Positions 52,106 to 61,508 of a stretch of DNA of 64,000 bases are shown piece by piece. Location of the stretch: contig OZ247499.1 in assembly GCA_965233625.1 (NCBI GenBank), forward strand, positions 5,952,001 through 6,016,000, given 5' to 3'. The position numbers were made by a program, and so were the translations under genes. This DNA is from G965233625 sp965233625 (GTDB lineage Bacteria > Planctomycetota > Planctomycetia > Pirellulales > Pirellulaceae). The notes beneath the pieces were generated by a model. The model searched no databases, was not told the DNA's origin, and saw only the letters and a list, made by a program, of their open reading frames with translations. How positions within the stretch are numbered: position 1 is the stretch's first letter; each line of letters opens with the position of its first letter.

Positions 52106-53392
52106 TTAGGCGAACAGGCCTTTCAACGGTCCTTCACTATCGGCGAACCGGTCGACTTCCACGCCGGTATGGCGGAGGATCGAATACCATAGATTCGCGA
52201 GCGGCGTCTGGTTGGACTCGAACACGTAGTGTTGCCCCTGGTTCAATCCGCCCCCGCCGTGACCTGCGACCAGAACCGGAGTATCCGTCAGGTGGTGGTT
52301 GTGGCGGATGCCGCTGCCGTAGGTAATCAGCGTGTTGTCGAACACGGATGACCCGTCCGGATCTCGAAGCTGCTTCAGCCGGTCTATCAGTCCGGCCAGC
52401 AATTCCGCCTGTTTGCGGTCGCGGGCGATTGACGCCTTGTAAGTGTCGCTTTTGGTGGTGCAGTGGGTCGTGCTGTGGCCGTTGGTTTTGAAACCGAGGT
52501 CAGTGAACAATCCTTCCACCGGCTGACGGTAAGTGACCACGCGCGTCGAGTCCGTTTGAATGGCGGCGACAATCAGGTCGTACATCACCTGAATCTCTTC
52601 CGTCGTCGTCAGTTTGCCCGTAGGACGGCCAAAAGGTGCTTCCGGCCGCGGACGCTCCAGCCAGTCTTCCGCCTTGCGGATGCGGACTTCGATATCGCGG
52701 ACGGATTGAAAGTATTCTGCGACCCGTTCACGATCAACCTTTGATAACCGGCGGTCCATCGCTTTGGCGTCGGACATCACTGCGTCGAGCACGCTCTGGT
52801 TTTTCTGCAAACGATAGCGACGTTCTTCCAGCGGCGTCTCCGCGGCGCCGAACAGCCGGTCGAAGAGCGCCACCGGGCTGGTCTCGCCTGCGATGGGGCT
52901 GCCGCTTGCCGACCACGACAGCGAAAGTCCGGGGCCGTAGCCGTCTGCTTTGGCGCCGCTTAGCTCGAGCGATTCGAACCGCGTTTCGATACCTAGTTTG
53001 CGGGCGGCGACCTGATCGACCGAAATGGAGTTCTGAAATGCTTTACCCGGCGTGCCGTTGACGTTCGCTGAGGTCAGCCAAGTTGTGCAGCCCCAGTGGC
53101 CGTTGGTCGCCTGTTTGTTGGTGAGGTGGCTGAGAACGGAGAAGTCTTTACGATGCCGGGCAAGCGGTTCAAGGCACTTGCTCATGGTGTAGTCAGCGCC
53201 GGCGTCAGACGGAAACCAGTCGTCGCGCGACACGCCCCACGAGTAGCTCAGAAAGACTAACCGTTGCGGCGTTTTTTTCGCAGGGGCGCCAACAGCCGGG
53301 CGGGGCAGGAATGTTTCCAGCAGCGGCAGGCAGAGCATGGTTCCGGCGCCGCGGAGAACGGCGCGACGACTGATAGGATCGATGAATTGCAT
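52106..53392 (-). CDS. DUF1552 family secreted protein (copy 2)
   Basis: A 428-residue paralogue of the DUF1552 protein at 47976, with similar architecture but clearly diverged. The Tat-like signal is SRRAVLRGAGTMLCLPLLETFLP. Hallmarks: DFSVLSHLTNKQATNGHWGCTTWLT, NSISVDQVAARKLG, VMYDLIVAAIQTDSTRVVTYR, LITYGSGIRHNHHLTDTPVLVAGHGGGG. It starts 2 bp after the stop of the DUF1592 gene at 53395, so the pair is translated together. Function unknown; probably acts with its partner in the periplasm. The downstream repeat element at 51919 marks the end of this pair. Confidence 0.92.
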   Translation of the reverse strand: MQFIDPISRRAVLRGAGTMLCLPLLETFLPRPAVGAPAKKTPQRLVFLSYSWGVSRDDWFPSDAGADYTMSKCLEPLARHRKDFSVLSHLTNKQATNGHWGCTTWLTSANVNGTPGKAFQNSISVDQVAARKLGIETRFESLELSGAKADGYGPGLSLSWSASGSPIAGETSPVALFDRLFGAAETPLEERRYRLQKNQSVLDAVMSDAKAMDRRLSKVDRERVAEYFQSVRDIEVRIRKAEDWLERPRPEAPFGRPTGKLTTTEEIQVMYDLIVAAIQTDSTRVVTYRQPVEGLFTDLGFKTNGHSTTHCTTKSDTYKASIARDRKQAELLAGLIDRLKQLRDPDGSSVFDNTLITYGSGIRHNHHLTDTPVLVAGHGGGGLNQGQHYVFESNQTPLANLWYSILRHTGVEVDRFADSEGPLKGLFA

Positions 53393-53394
53393 GG

Positions 53395-55935
53395 TTACCT
53401 CGTTTGAAATGCCTGGCTGCGTACAATCGCATGAATGAGCGAGCGCAAGCGGTAATCGTGTTGTGTGGCGGTCTGGGCGACAATTCCGTTCACCAGTTCG
53501 CGGTCGGAGAATCCTATCGAGCGACCCAACGCGTAGGTCATCAGCGATTTTGTCAGGCCGCGGAGGAAGTCGTTACGGTCTTCCAGCAGACGCTGTTTTA
53601 ATCCAGTCGGCCCGCTGAACGTGCGTTTTCCGTCGGGCATGACACCCTGCGGATCAATGGCGAACTCTACACCCTGCGCGCCGCTAACTTTTTCGCGCCA
53701 GCGGCCCACCGGATCGAAGTTTTCGAGCGCAAACCCGAGCGGATCGATCCGCCGGTGGCACGAGGCGCACTGAGGATTTGACTGATGGATGGCGAGCGTT
53801 TCGCGGATCGAGCGGTTGCCGGTCTCGTCTTCGTCCAGCGCGGGAACATTGGCGGGCGCCGGCGGTGGCGGCTGGTCAAGCAGCTTGCGGAGCACGTAGG
53901 CGCCGCGGTCGACGGGCGATGTCCGCTGCCCGGTTCCCGTCAGAGCGAGAATCGCTGACTGCCCCAGCAGCCCGCCGCGTGGCGATCCGGACGGAAGCGG
54001 CGCCCGGCGGAAGTCATCGCCGCGGACGGCCGGAAGACCGTAGAATTCGGCCAGCAGACCGTTGACCATCACATAGTTTGCATCAATCAGATCGGTGGCT
54101 GGCTCGTTGTTGCGCAACAAGTGGCCGAACATCGCATAAACTTCCAGCCGCGAATGGCGGTGGACCGCGTCGTCGTACGCCGTAGATGGCGCCGTGGCGG
54201 GATCGATGCGGTCAAGATGATCGAGTTCCAGCCAGCCAGTCGTGAAAGTTTCGATGAACGCCGCAGCCCGCGGCGATGCGATCATGCGGTCCACCTGTCC
54301 GGCGAAAACCTGCGCGTCGCTAAGGCGCCGCTCATCGGCTAGGCGCCAGAGTTCCTGATCCGGCGGGGCACTCCAGAGAAAATACGATAACCGGCACGCC
54401 AGTTCGCGATCCGTCAGTTGGCGCCGCTTGCCGGATTCCGCGGGTTCATCGAGAAACAGGAACCGCGGCGACGCGAGCACCACGGACAATGCGTCTTTCA
54501 ACGCATCGACTGGCGTAGCCTCGCGGGCGCGCGACGCCTTGTAGATCGCCACCAGGCGGTCGATATATTCCACGCCGGGCTGCTGATGGCGGAACGCTTC
54601 GTACGCAAACTTGCTGATGATCTTGCGGGCGCCTTCTGCGTCCAGTTCCTCCGGCTCCGTGTTATTCAGCAGCGCCTTGGCGCTGAGTGTGGGTTCTTCG
54701 CGGGGTAGCGGGCCTTCCAGCTCGATGGAGTCGATCCACAGATCCGGCCGTTTGTCATCGGCGTAGATGGCGACCTTCGGATACTTAAAAATGTAATCGC
54801 GGATCTCCGCATAGCGTTCGAGCCGTTGCGGGCGGATGTCGCGCCGTGAGAATTGCAGCCGGTTGGAGCGGAGGTGATCGACATCGACTGTAAACTCTAC
54901 GACTTGCGGCTTCGCGGTTGTTCCCGTGATCTGGTAATAGTCAATAGAATCGGGCGTCTTACTGCGGAACTCACCGCGTACGACCTTCATATAGAAGGAA
55001 CCCGCTGGTTTCTCTGCGGCGACTCCGCAACGGACCCGCACGCGATAAACGCCCGTCTGCACATTGTTATTAAACGAGGCCCAGGCATATGGACTAAGCC
55101 CCCGGAACGGGACGAGGGCGCCGCTTTGCGTTTCCGGACGGTCGAGATACTGGCGGGCAAGGTCGATCTCTAACTGCTTGATCGCCCGCCGCGGTATGTG
55201 GGACTTTTTCCCGCCGGCGATTGATTTGTTGTACTGTTCGATTTTCTGTTCCTGCCGGGGAAGTTCTTCGCGGAATTCCCGCGAGATCCGCTCCTCAGAT
55301 TGCTCCACGTGGTTATATGGCTTCCTCCGGCGGAGCGCTTTGAAGTCATAAGCTTCGTCGAGCACGCGACGCCCGATGTCTAGATACCGCTCTAGATGCA
55401 ACGAGGAAAAGCTCTGTGCCTGCCCCAGCGTGTCGAAGCCATCTTCTGTCGCATCTCCGGGCAACATCGTGACGTCAACGGGCACGCCCGTCAGCGCGTC
55501 GATCGTGTTGCGGTACTCCCGGCGGTTGAGCTGGCGAAGAACGACATGCCCACCTGTATCGGTCAGCCGGGCGCGGGCTTCTCTTAAATTGGCGGTCAGC
55601 GCTTCGATAGCCGCCGCTCCCGCGTCCTTGGGTGGACGGGGTTCGTCCTCTGGCGGCATCCGCCCCAGATTCAATACGTCGAGAACGTCCTGCCATTGCA
55701 GAGCGACCGTACCGTTGGGGATTGTGGCGGGCATCGTGTCCAGACGGATGTCCGCGTTCTGCTCGTCAGGTCCGTGACACCGTACGCAATGTCTGCCGAG
55801 GAACTGCACCACCACAGGCGAAATTTTCGCAGCGCCGCCGTCTGCTTCTTCCGCGGCAGCCATTGACCAGGGAATCAGCAGCCAGCATGCGCCGTAGACA
55901 AGGATGGAGCATGTTGACGTATAACGGCGCCTCAT
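53395..55935 (-). CDS. DUF1592-type planctomycete cytochrome protein (copy 2)
   Basis: An 846-residue protein with the same domain series as the copy at 49288: signal peptide (CSILVYGACWLLIPWSMAAA), haem motif CVRCH with DIRLDTMP after it, DUF1587 (RQLNRREYRNTIDALTGVP), an Arg/Lys-rich beta insertion (about 235-420), DUF1595 (KFAYEAFRHQQPGVEYIDRL), DUF1592 (ACRLSYFLWSAPPDQEL), DUF1588 with second haem motif CASCHRRIDPLGFALENFD and DUF1585 (LRSLIHAIVRSQAF). It is separated by 76 bp from the FecR-like gene upstream, consistent with one sigma-FecR-DUF1592-DUF1552 transcript. I took ATG 55935 at the signal peptide rather than 56010. Confidence 0.92.
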   Translation of the reverse strand: MRRRYTSTCSILVYGACWLLIPWSMAAAEEADGGAAKISPVVVQFLGRHCVRCHGPDEQNADIRLDTMPATIPNGTVALQWQDVLDVLNLGRMPPEDEPRPPKDAGAAAIEALTANLREARARLTDTGGHVVLRQLNRREYRNTIDALTGVPVDVTMLPGDATEDGFDTLGQAQSFSSLHLERYLDIGRRVLDEAYDFKALRRRKPYNHVEQSEERISREFREELPRQEQKIEQYNKSIAGGKKSHIPRRAIKQLEIDLARQYLDRPETQSGALVPFRGLSPYAWASFNNNVQTGVYRVRVRCGVAAEKPAGSFYMKVVRGEFRSKTPDSIDYYQITGTTAKPQVVEFTVDVDHLRSNRLQFSRRDIRPQRLERYAEIRDYIFKYPKVAIYADDKRPDLWIDSIELEGPLPREEPTLSAKALLNNTEPEELDAEGARKIISKFAYEAFRHQQPGVEYIDRLVAIYKASRAREATPVDALKDALSVVLASPRFLFLDEPAESGKRRQLTDRELACRLSYFLWSAPPDQELWRLADERRLSDAQVFAGQVDRMIASPRAAAFIETFTTGWLELDHLDRIDPATAPSTAYDDAVHRHSRLEVYAMFGHLLRNNEPATDLIDANYVMVNGLLAEFYGLPAVRGDDFRRAPLPSGSPRGGLLGQSAILALTGTGQRTSPVDRGAYVLRKLLDQPPPPAPANVPALDEDETGNRSIRETLAIHQSNPQCASCHRRIDPLGFALENFDPVGRWREKVSGAQGVEFAIDPQGVMPDGKRTFSGPTGLKQRLLEDRNDFLRGLTKSLMTYALGRSIGFSDRELVNGIVAQTATQHDYRLRSLIHAIVRSQAFQTR

Positions 55936-56011
55936 GAACGCTGCCTTTCGATCTTCTGCGTATTGATTGCGGGTTCGTTGCGTATCATCGAGTTTATCAT
56001 GAAGCTCCACA

Positions 56012-57721
56012 TCAATGATCCATAACCACGGGCGCGACGCTCCGCCAGGTTGGCCCGATCCGCAGTTCGTCGATAATTCGCGGCGTGGTTCCTTCGGAGC
56101 TAAGCAGGACGCAGTCGAGTGGCGAATCTAGTTCGACGCCGCGTGTCACAACGTGCCAGGTTGCCGGTTCGCCGTATCCCAGCGGGTCGTCTTCCCCATA
56201 GACGCGGAAGTAGATTTCGTCCTCGCCATGCGCGCGGGCGACAATTTTCCCGGTCCATAGCGTGGTATGGCCCGCGGGCAGAACCATTGCAGAGCAATGC
56301 AGCACTCCGTCGCCGGTGCGGATGCAGGGCTGATAGCTGGACGTCTGCCCGAAACTGATGAACTGTGAATAGTATCTGGCTTTCGAGCGGAAGGTCAGCC
56401 GCACACGTTCCCGCGGTCGCCGCGGTTCTGTCGGCCGTTCAAGCTCGCGAACCATCATGCTGAAGAAAGTAACCTGATCCTGGTCAAGCTTTATCGCATT
56501 CTTGAGCTGCCGTACATAATATGCCCGGCCGGGCGGTAGCTTCAGCATCCCCATGCGACCACCAGGCACCGGCCACGCAACATTCATCTGCCCGTGCACG
56601 ATTTCTAGATGGTCTGGCGATGTGTCCGTTGACGGCGTTTTTTGCTCCGACGGTTTGCGTTTCCGCCAGGGACCGGCCCAGCCGGTTCCGACGGTGCTCT
56701 CTGCCAGGGGGAGTGCGCCGGGCGAGTAGTTGAAGCCCTCATAGGCGGTCAGCAGATCCGTCCTTGACCTGGGGTTCACCCGGCGGATGTAATCTCTAAA
56801 TCGCGGCGAATTCATCGGCACTGCTCGCGGTCGACCATCTTTATGGATGGATATGCCTTCACCGGCCTGCAGAATCTCAACCAGTTCATCCGGGGCGTTG
56901 ATCCGGCGATAACTGACTTCCCCTTCAAGAACATGCACTTCCGTCAGCCCGTTGCGGTTCACTTTTACGGCGAATTCAGTGCCCAGGTCGGTCACTTCGC
57001 TGACGGGCGTGGTCACGACAAACCCTCCGGCGCCTTCGCTGGCGCGCACCACGACATTGCCTAGATGGACAAGTACATGCGTTGCTGAGATCGTTTCGAT
57101 CATGGCTGGCCCGGCCATGGCAAGTTCCGCGCCGCTATCGAACCGCAGCACGGCTGTTCCCCGTTCCAGTGTGGCGCGGCCCAGCACAACGCGTTGTCCT
57201 TCGTCCAGGCTGCGGTCCGGCGCCCACACGCAGTTTTCCGCCAGTAGAACGGTAGCAACCGCTTTGACGGGCAGCTCGCGGGCTGGATGATTCGTCGCGA
57301 TATTGCCGTCTTCCATCTGATGCATCAGCCACCAGCAGCCCCCCAGCAGCAAGAAGACCAGCGCCGCGGCGCCTGCAACTGCGGCCAGGTGTTTCATGCG
57401 GTGAGGACCCACGGCCTCCGCCGGCGCCGCGCGAACCGCGTCCGGTGGTGCGGTGAGTTTCTCCATGATCGTATCCGTTGCCGATTGCTCTTCGACTTCG
57501 ATGCCCGCCATAACAGAATCAATGAACTGCTCTGTTTCAAACGGCTGGTGCAGCACTCCAAGGAGGCGATGCTCCGCAATCCGGTCGGCGAGGTCGCTGG
57601 CAACGCTGCCCGGAGACGAACCGCCCGCAGAGGCCAGCGCCTGCAATTGCTGGATATCGTTCTCCGACGCTTCTCCGTCCAGAATCGCGTTGAGTAATGC
57701 GTCGATCTGATCCGTTGACAT
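56012..57721 (-). CDS. FecR-like transmembrane regulator of the sigma factor
   Basis: A 569-residue protein. The N-terminal cytoplasmic part (about 1-105, ILDGEASENDIQQLQAL) resembles planctomycete anti-sigma-like domains. One membrane segment follows (HLAAVAGAAALVFLLLGGCWWLM, about 110-132), then a FecR domain (about 165-300; LDEGQRVVLG, AVLRFDSGAELAMAGPAMIE, VTTPVSEVTDLGTEFAVKV, EVHVLEGEVSY) and a C-terminal beta-rich domain of about 250 residues, perhaps concanavalin-like. The layout fits signal transfer across the membrane to the sigma factor encoded 10 bp upstream on the same strand. Only the sigma-FecR link is well supported by family knowledge; the signal is unknown. Confidence 0.88.
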   Translation of the reverse strand: MSTDQIDALLNAILDGEASENDIQQLQALASAGGSSPGSVASDLADRIAEHRLLGVLHQPFETEQFIDSVMAGIEVEEQSATDTIMEKLTAPPDAVRAAPAEAVGPHRMKHLAAVAGAAALVFLLLGGCWWLMHQMEDGNIATNHPARELPVKAVATVLLAENCVWAPDRSLDEGQRVVLGRATLERGTAVLRFDSGAELAMAGPAMIETISATHVLVHLGNVVVRASEGAGGFVVTTPVSEVTDLGTEFAVKVNRNGLTEVHVLEGEVSYRRINAPDELVEILQAGEGISIHKDGRPRAVPMNSPRFRDYIRRVNPRSRTDLLTAYEGFNYSPGALPLAESTVGTGWAGPWRKRKPSEQKTPSTDTSPDHLEIVHGQMNVAWPVPGGRMGMLKLPPGRAYYVRQLKNAIKLDQDQVTFFSMMVRELERPTEPRRPRERVRLTFRSKARYYSQFISFGQTSSYQPCIRTGDGVLHCSAMVLPAGHTTLWTGKIVARAHGEDEIYFRVYGEDDPLGYGEPATWHVVTRGVELDSPLDCVLLSSEGTTPRIIDELRIGPTWRSVAPVVMDH

Positions 57722-57731
57722 TCAGATGCTC

Positions 57732-58316
57732 CTAGTGGCCCGCGGTGCTGCCGGGTTTCATCTTCCGTTGGATACAATCGTGCAGTTGCCTGCGGACCAC
57801 GCATAACTCTTTCCGCACCGCCCCGGCAGAGCGGCTTAGTGCGGCGGCGATCTGTTTCATCGACAGGCTTTCTTCGTAGCGTCGCCGCAATAGTTCCCGC
57901 GAAGAGTCTTTCACTTGCTCAAGGCATTGACGGAGATGCATCAACCGATCGTCCGCGGTATCGTCATCCGATAGCCGCTGTTCCATCTGCCGCGCGATCG
58001 CTACGGGAATGAACCGCGAATGATAATCCGCCTGCCGCCGTAATCTTGTCGCCTCCATCAACGTCTGGTACCGGGCGATGGTGATCAGCCAGCCCCGGAA
58101 ATCTGTACCCTCGCGGTATCTGCCGAGACTCTTGTACGCCTCAATGAAGACCCGCTGCAGAATATCGTCCACATCCATTCCTGGCAGGCTCCGCGCAGCA
58201 ACATACGCCCGCAGGATGGGAAGCATGATTTCCACGATCCTGCGATACCCGGTCCGGTCACCCGCTTTCACGGACTGGATCGACCGTTCGATTTCTTGCT
58301 GCAATTCCGGCTCCAT
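57732..58316 (-). CDS. ECF-type RNA polymerase sigma factor linked to FecR
   Basis: A 194-residue sigma factor. Region 2 (about 20-95) has VAARSLPGMDVDDILQRVFIEAYKSLGRYREGTDFRGWLITIARYQ and region 4 (about 125-180) has QVKDSSRELLRRRYEESLSMKQIAAALSRSAGAVRKEL, a helix-turn-helix. I chose ATG 58316, preceded by GAAAGGAGCC, over the longer frame to 58433. It begins the transcript that continues with the FecR-like gene, so it probably drives expression of the downstream DUF1592/DUF1552 genes. It differs clearly from the sigma factor at 40800. Confidence 0.92.
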   Translation of the reverse strand: MEPELQQEIERSIQSVKAGDRTGYRRIVEIMLPILRAYVAARSLPGMDVDDILQRVFIEAYKSLGRYREGTDFRGWLITIARYQTLMEATRLRRQADYHSRFIPVAIARQMEQRLSDDDTADDRLMHLRQCLEQVKDSSRELLRRRYEESLSMKQIAAALSRSAGAVRKELCVVRRQLHDCIQRKMKPGSTAGH

Positions 58317-58631
58317 CGGCTCCTTTCGCTTCGTGAGAGGGAGCTTCTGGTTATAGATAGCAGAAATCGCCAGAATGTTACCCGGCTGACGAATTTCAGT
58401 TAAGAAAAACCTGGCTCCAGGACGCGGGAGCACGCAACGTTGCGCCGGTTGAGTTAGCAGGTAGGCGACGGGAGCGGGCCCGCTGATGAGCTACAAACCA
58501 GGCGATCAGCCGTGTGCCCTATTATAATCGCAACTCCCTGTTGCCGACCGGCCTGACGTAAGCGCCACTTGCTCTCACGCGGCGTGTTACACAAGTTCAC
58601 CGGCAAATCCATTTTGCTGAGACACTTCAAC
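58317..58631. other. 315-bp divergent intergenic region
   Basis: This lies between the divergent sigma-factor and esterase genes. TATAAT at 58523-58528 could be a rightward -10 for the esterase, but I see no matching -35 hexamer. No repeat or RNA gene is apparent. Confidence 0.4.
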
Positions 58632-60416
58632 ATGAATCGAATCACCACCCTAATTCTTTTTTCGATATTCTGCATCATCACCGCCCGCACCGCCCCGGCG
58701 GGAGATGCCTGGATTTTCTCGGGCCAGTCAAACATGCGTGCGACGGGCAGCGCGGTTAAGCAGGCCGTGAATGATGTTGTGAAGAAGCAGGGGGGCGAGT
58801 GTGTCCCGGTTTATGTCGCTGAACCGGGAAAACCGGTTGAAGGCTGGCTTGATCCAGAGCACCGTGACTACGCCAAACTCTGGCAGCGGCTTGAAGCCGA
58901 AGTGAAAGAGGCTGCCCGCAACGGCCACAGGTTCCGCGGGTTTGTCTGGTATCAGGGCGAGTCCAACGTCAGTGCGAACGCCGGGAAGTACCAGGAGCAA
59001 CTCGCCGAACTGGTGCTTCGCGTGCGGAAGTTGACAGGTGAGCCGCAGCTTCCAGTCATCGTAGTGCAGATCGGCGCAGCGACTTCGTACGAAGGTCGCG
59101 GTTGGGCCGTGGGCGTCATCCGCGAAGCGCAGCGGCGTTTCGCAGAGAGCGACCAGCAAGCCGCCCTGGTCACCGCCATTGATGCAGAAATCGGCGATTA
59201 CACGGTTCACATGAGTAAGAACGGCGCGGAAACAGTTGCCAGTAGAGTGGCAGCTGCTGCCCGTCGTCTGGTTTACAACCATAAGGACAGCTTCTGGGGG
59301 CCGCAGATCGAATCCGTCCGCTTCGCCGGCAAAGACCGTCGCTACGTGCTTGTCACATTCCGCGAAGTGCAGGGCCGCTTGCAACTTCATGAGGGCTGGC
59401 TGGCGGGTTTTGGCGCCAGTCTCCACACCCGCCTGCCAGAGCCGCTTAGCATGCTGGAAGATGCCGTGCAGCCAGGTCAGGCGGCGGACGACTTTATCTA
59501 TCCGCGTGGCGGGGCGGTTGCCGGCGGGCGGCAGCTTGTGCTGTTCTTTGAGAAGCCGCTTCCCGCCGGAGCCCGATTGAGTTACGCCGCGCAGCGCAAC
59601 GCGCAGTACGGGCCGCACCGCCTTTGGCGGCTGGAGTTCGGCGGCCTGCAAGATAGCGGCGGCAATCAGGCTGCGGCGTTCACCTTGGTGGAAATTCAAC
59701 CCGGCGCCGGCGCCGTATCCCTGCCGCAGATCGAACCGGCAGAGCCGTTGCACTCTGACTGGCGGCAACTGGCCATCAATTGCATCGGAAGATTCCCGGC
59801 CGCAGTGACCGGGCCAAAGGCGACGGCGGGTATCGCTGAAGATGGCTGGCGGCAGGCGTTCTGGAATCCCGTATCCAGCGGAACCACGGCGCATCTGTTC
59901 GACCAGCAGGGTCGCGTAACCGGCGCCGGATTCGTTACCGGCGTCTGGTACATGTCCCCCTATTTCCGGGAACTAAAAACCGCCGACGACGCGCTGATGG
60001 CAAGCTGGTGCAAGAACCGGCTGCACCAGTTCACCGGGCTGAAACCGGGCGGCGTATACGACCTGGCGATTTATCTGCTTCAAGGTCCGGCAAAGAAAGG
60101 CCCCTCGCCCGCGTTCCGCGACGTGCGTGTGCGCGTAGTTGAAATTCCCGCCAAAAAACAGCGCCGCGAAAATCCCGTTCAGATAGAACGCCTTGTCCGC
60201 GTTCCTGCCAGCGGTCAGTTTCAGCAATACCAGATCGCTGCTGCAGCAGATCAAGCAACCGGAAACGTGCTGCTTGTCAAAGGCGCCAGGGCTGACAGCC
60301 AGGGCCGGTTGAGCCTGGAAGTGCAGGTGCAGGAACAACGAGGCGAACGCCTGCGCTGGGTCGACACCACACTCGCCGGAGTGCAGATCCGCGTCGCCGG
60401 GAATGCGAGCAAGTAA
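58632..60416 (+). CDS. SASA-domain carbohydrate esterase
   Basis: A 594-residue secreted protein. The signal peptide ends about residue 23 (ARTAPAGDA). The catalytic SASA/SGNH domain (about 25-220) has FSGQSNMRATG with nucleophile Ser33 and GFVWYQGESNVSANAGKYQEQL, blocks I and III of the sialate O-acetylesterase family. IDAEIGDYTVHMSKNGAE is the catalytic His region. The remaining about 370 residues are beta-rich with no named domain recognised, perhaps two jelly-roll-type folds. This esterase is shorter in its N-terminal part than the one at 31735 and is a different subgroup. Substrate likely an acetylated glycan. ATG 58632 was chosen at the signal peptide. Confidence 0.88.
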   Translation: MNRITTLILFSIFCIITARTAPAGDAWIFSGQSNMRATGSAVKQAVNDVVKKQGGECVPVYVAEPGKPVEGWLDPEHRDYAKLWQRLEAEVKEAARNGHRFRGFVWYQGESNVSANAGKYQEQLAELVLRVRKLTGEPQLPVIVVQIGAATSYEGRGWAVGVIREAQRRFAESDQQAALVTAIDAEIGDYTVHMSKNGAETVASRVAAAARRLVYNHKDSFWGPQIESVRFAGKDRRYVLVTFREVQGRLQLHEGWLAGFGASLHTRLPEPLSMLEDAVQPGQAADDFIYPRGGAVAGGRQLVLFFEKPLPAGARLSYAAQRNAQYGPHRLWRLEFGGLQDSGGNQAAAFTLVEIQPGAGAVSLPQIEPAEPLHSDWRQLAINCIGRFPAAVTGPKATAGIAEDGWRQAFWNPVSSGTTAHLFDQQGRVTGAGFVTGVWYMSPYFRELKTADDALMASWCKNRLHQFTGLKPGGVYDLAIYLLQGPAKKGPSPAFRDVRVRVVEIPAKKQRRENPVQIERLVRVPASGQFQQYQIAAAADQATGNVLLVKGARADSQGRLSLEVQVQEQRGERLRWVDTTLAGVQIRVAGNASK

Positions 60417-60440
60417 GAAGCGGGCCGGCGGGTATTCAGG

Positions 60441-60798
60441 TGCGGATAGGATGTTGTGGCAACAACATAAACCTCCGGGCATTGGTATCTACACAAGTCG
60501 AAACCTGGATAAGGTGAAGTAGCTTGAGAGCTTTATTCGAAGGACGGAACACTAACCCGAAGCGCAAGCGAGGGGCGTCCGGCGCTGAGCAGAAATGGCC
60601 CGTCAGGAAAACTCTCGATTCGAAGCTAGTTCGCCAAAACGCCTTTTTTTAAACACTCAATCAACCGCCCCTCGCTTGCGCTTCGGGTTAATGTGCGCGA
60701 GCAAAAAACTTGTGTAGATACCAATGCCCGAGGGGACCAGATGTGATGCCTCGATAACGCCACAACATCGTATTCGAACCAGTCTGGGGCCATCCGCA
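60441..60798. repeat. large imperfect palindrome with nested repeat
   Basis: Outer arms pair over several blocks: TGCGGAT (60441-60447) with ATCCGCA (60792-60798), ATGTTGTGGC (60451-60460) with GCCACAACAT (60759-60768), and a perfect 22-bp block 60476-60497 with 60709-60730 (core GCATTGGTATCTACACAAG). The inner space holds the copy-3 element at 60549-60695. Confidence 0.85.
60549..60695. repeat. 145-bp inverted-repeat element, copy 3
   Basis: Ends ACACTAACCCGAAGCGCAAG at the left and CTTGCGCTTCGGGTTAATGT at the right, with GAGGGGCG just inside. The middle differs from copies 1 and 2, so only the ends are shared. Confidence 0.85.
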
Positions 60799-60871
60799 CA
60801 TAACGCCTCCATAAAATTGAAACCATCGTCGCTTACGGCAGGTAGCTTCTTACGTGACAACGGTTGAGTTC

Positions 60872-61471
60872 ATGATGATGTCGAAGCGATGTTTTCCGGT
60901 GGTGAATATGATTGCCCGCAGTTCTGTTCTGTTGACATTGATTCCGGCGTTGCTGCTCGCCGCATGCTGTTATGGCGCCAATCCGGTTGCGTTTGACCGT
61001 GTTGGCGGCGGGAAGCTGCAGGTCCCTGCACCCAAGGCGAAAGCCACCGTGCTGATCTTCGTTTCCAGCACATGTCCGATCGCCAACGGTTACGCACCTG
61101 AAATCAACCGCCTTACGAAAAAGTATCAGCCCAAGGGCGTTGTCATCAGTCTGGTGCACACCGAAACCGGCCTGACCGCGGATGAAGCCCGCAAACACCT
61201 GAAAGATTTCGGATATCAGTGCAGTGTGCTGTTTGATCGCCAGCGGAAACTCGTCAAACAGACGGGCGTGACAATAACGCCCGAAGCGGCTGTATTATCG
61301 CCCGCAGGCAAGCTTCTTTACCGGGGGCGGATCGACGACCGTTTTCCGCGCATCGGTATCCAGCGGGAGAAGCCCACACGCACGGAGCTTCGCGATGCTC
61401 TCGACGCCATTGTCGCGGGGAAACCCGTGCCCGTTCCTCGCACAAAACCTGCGGGTTGCTTTATTGAATAG
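60872..61471 (+). CDS. secreted redoxin/thioredoxin-like protein
   Basis: A thioredoxin-fold protein of about 199 residues, with a signal peptide that includes LLTLIPALLLAACC (a possible lipobox LLAAC). The body has ATVLIFVSSTCPIANGYAPEINRL, where the Cys of SSTCPIA sits where peroxiredoxin/redoxin domains have their reactive Cys, without a CxxC pair. Later parts are YQPKGVVISLVHTETG, FGYQCSVLFDRQRKL and ITPEAAVLSPAGKLLYRGRIDD, the cis-Pro loop TPEA. It is 37 bp upstream of the copper-monooxygenase-like gene on the same strand; the two families often occur together in bacteria. Start uncertain: ATG at 60872-60878 or 60908 are also possible. Confidence 0.8.
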   Translation: MMMSKRCFPVVNMIARSSVLLTLIPALLLAACCYGANPVAFDRVGGGKLQVPAPKAKATVLIFVSSTCPIANGYAPEINRLTKKYQPKGVVISLVHTETGLTADEARKHLKDFGYQCSVLFDRQRKLVKQTGVTITPEAAVLSPAGKLLYRGRIDDRFPRIGIQREKPTRTELRDALDAIVAGKPVPVPRTKPAGCFIE

Positions 61472-61508
61472 CGAACGGAAAAAACACACTGATTACGGAG
61501 AGCCTTCG

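Noticed and set aside
58728..59894. 388-codon open frame opposite the SASA esterase gene
   Set aside because: Antisense shadow; the plus-strand frame has signal peptide and catalytic motifs, this one has none.
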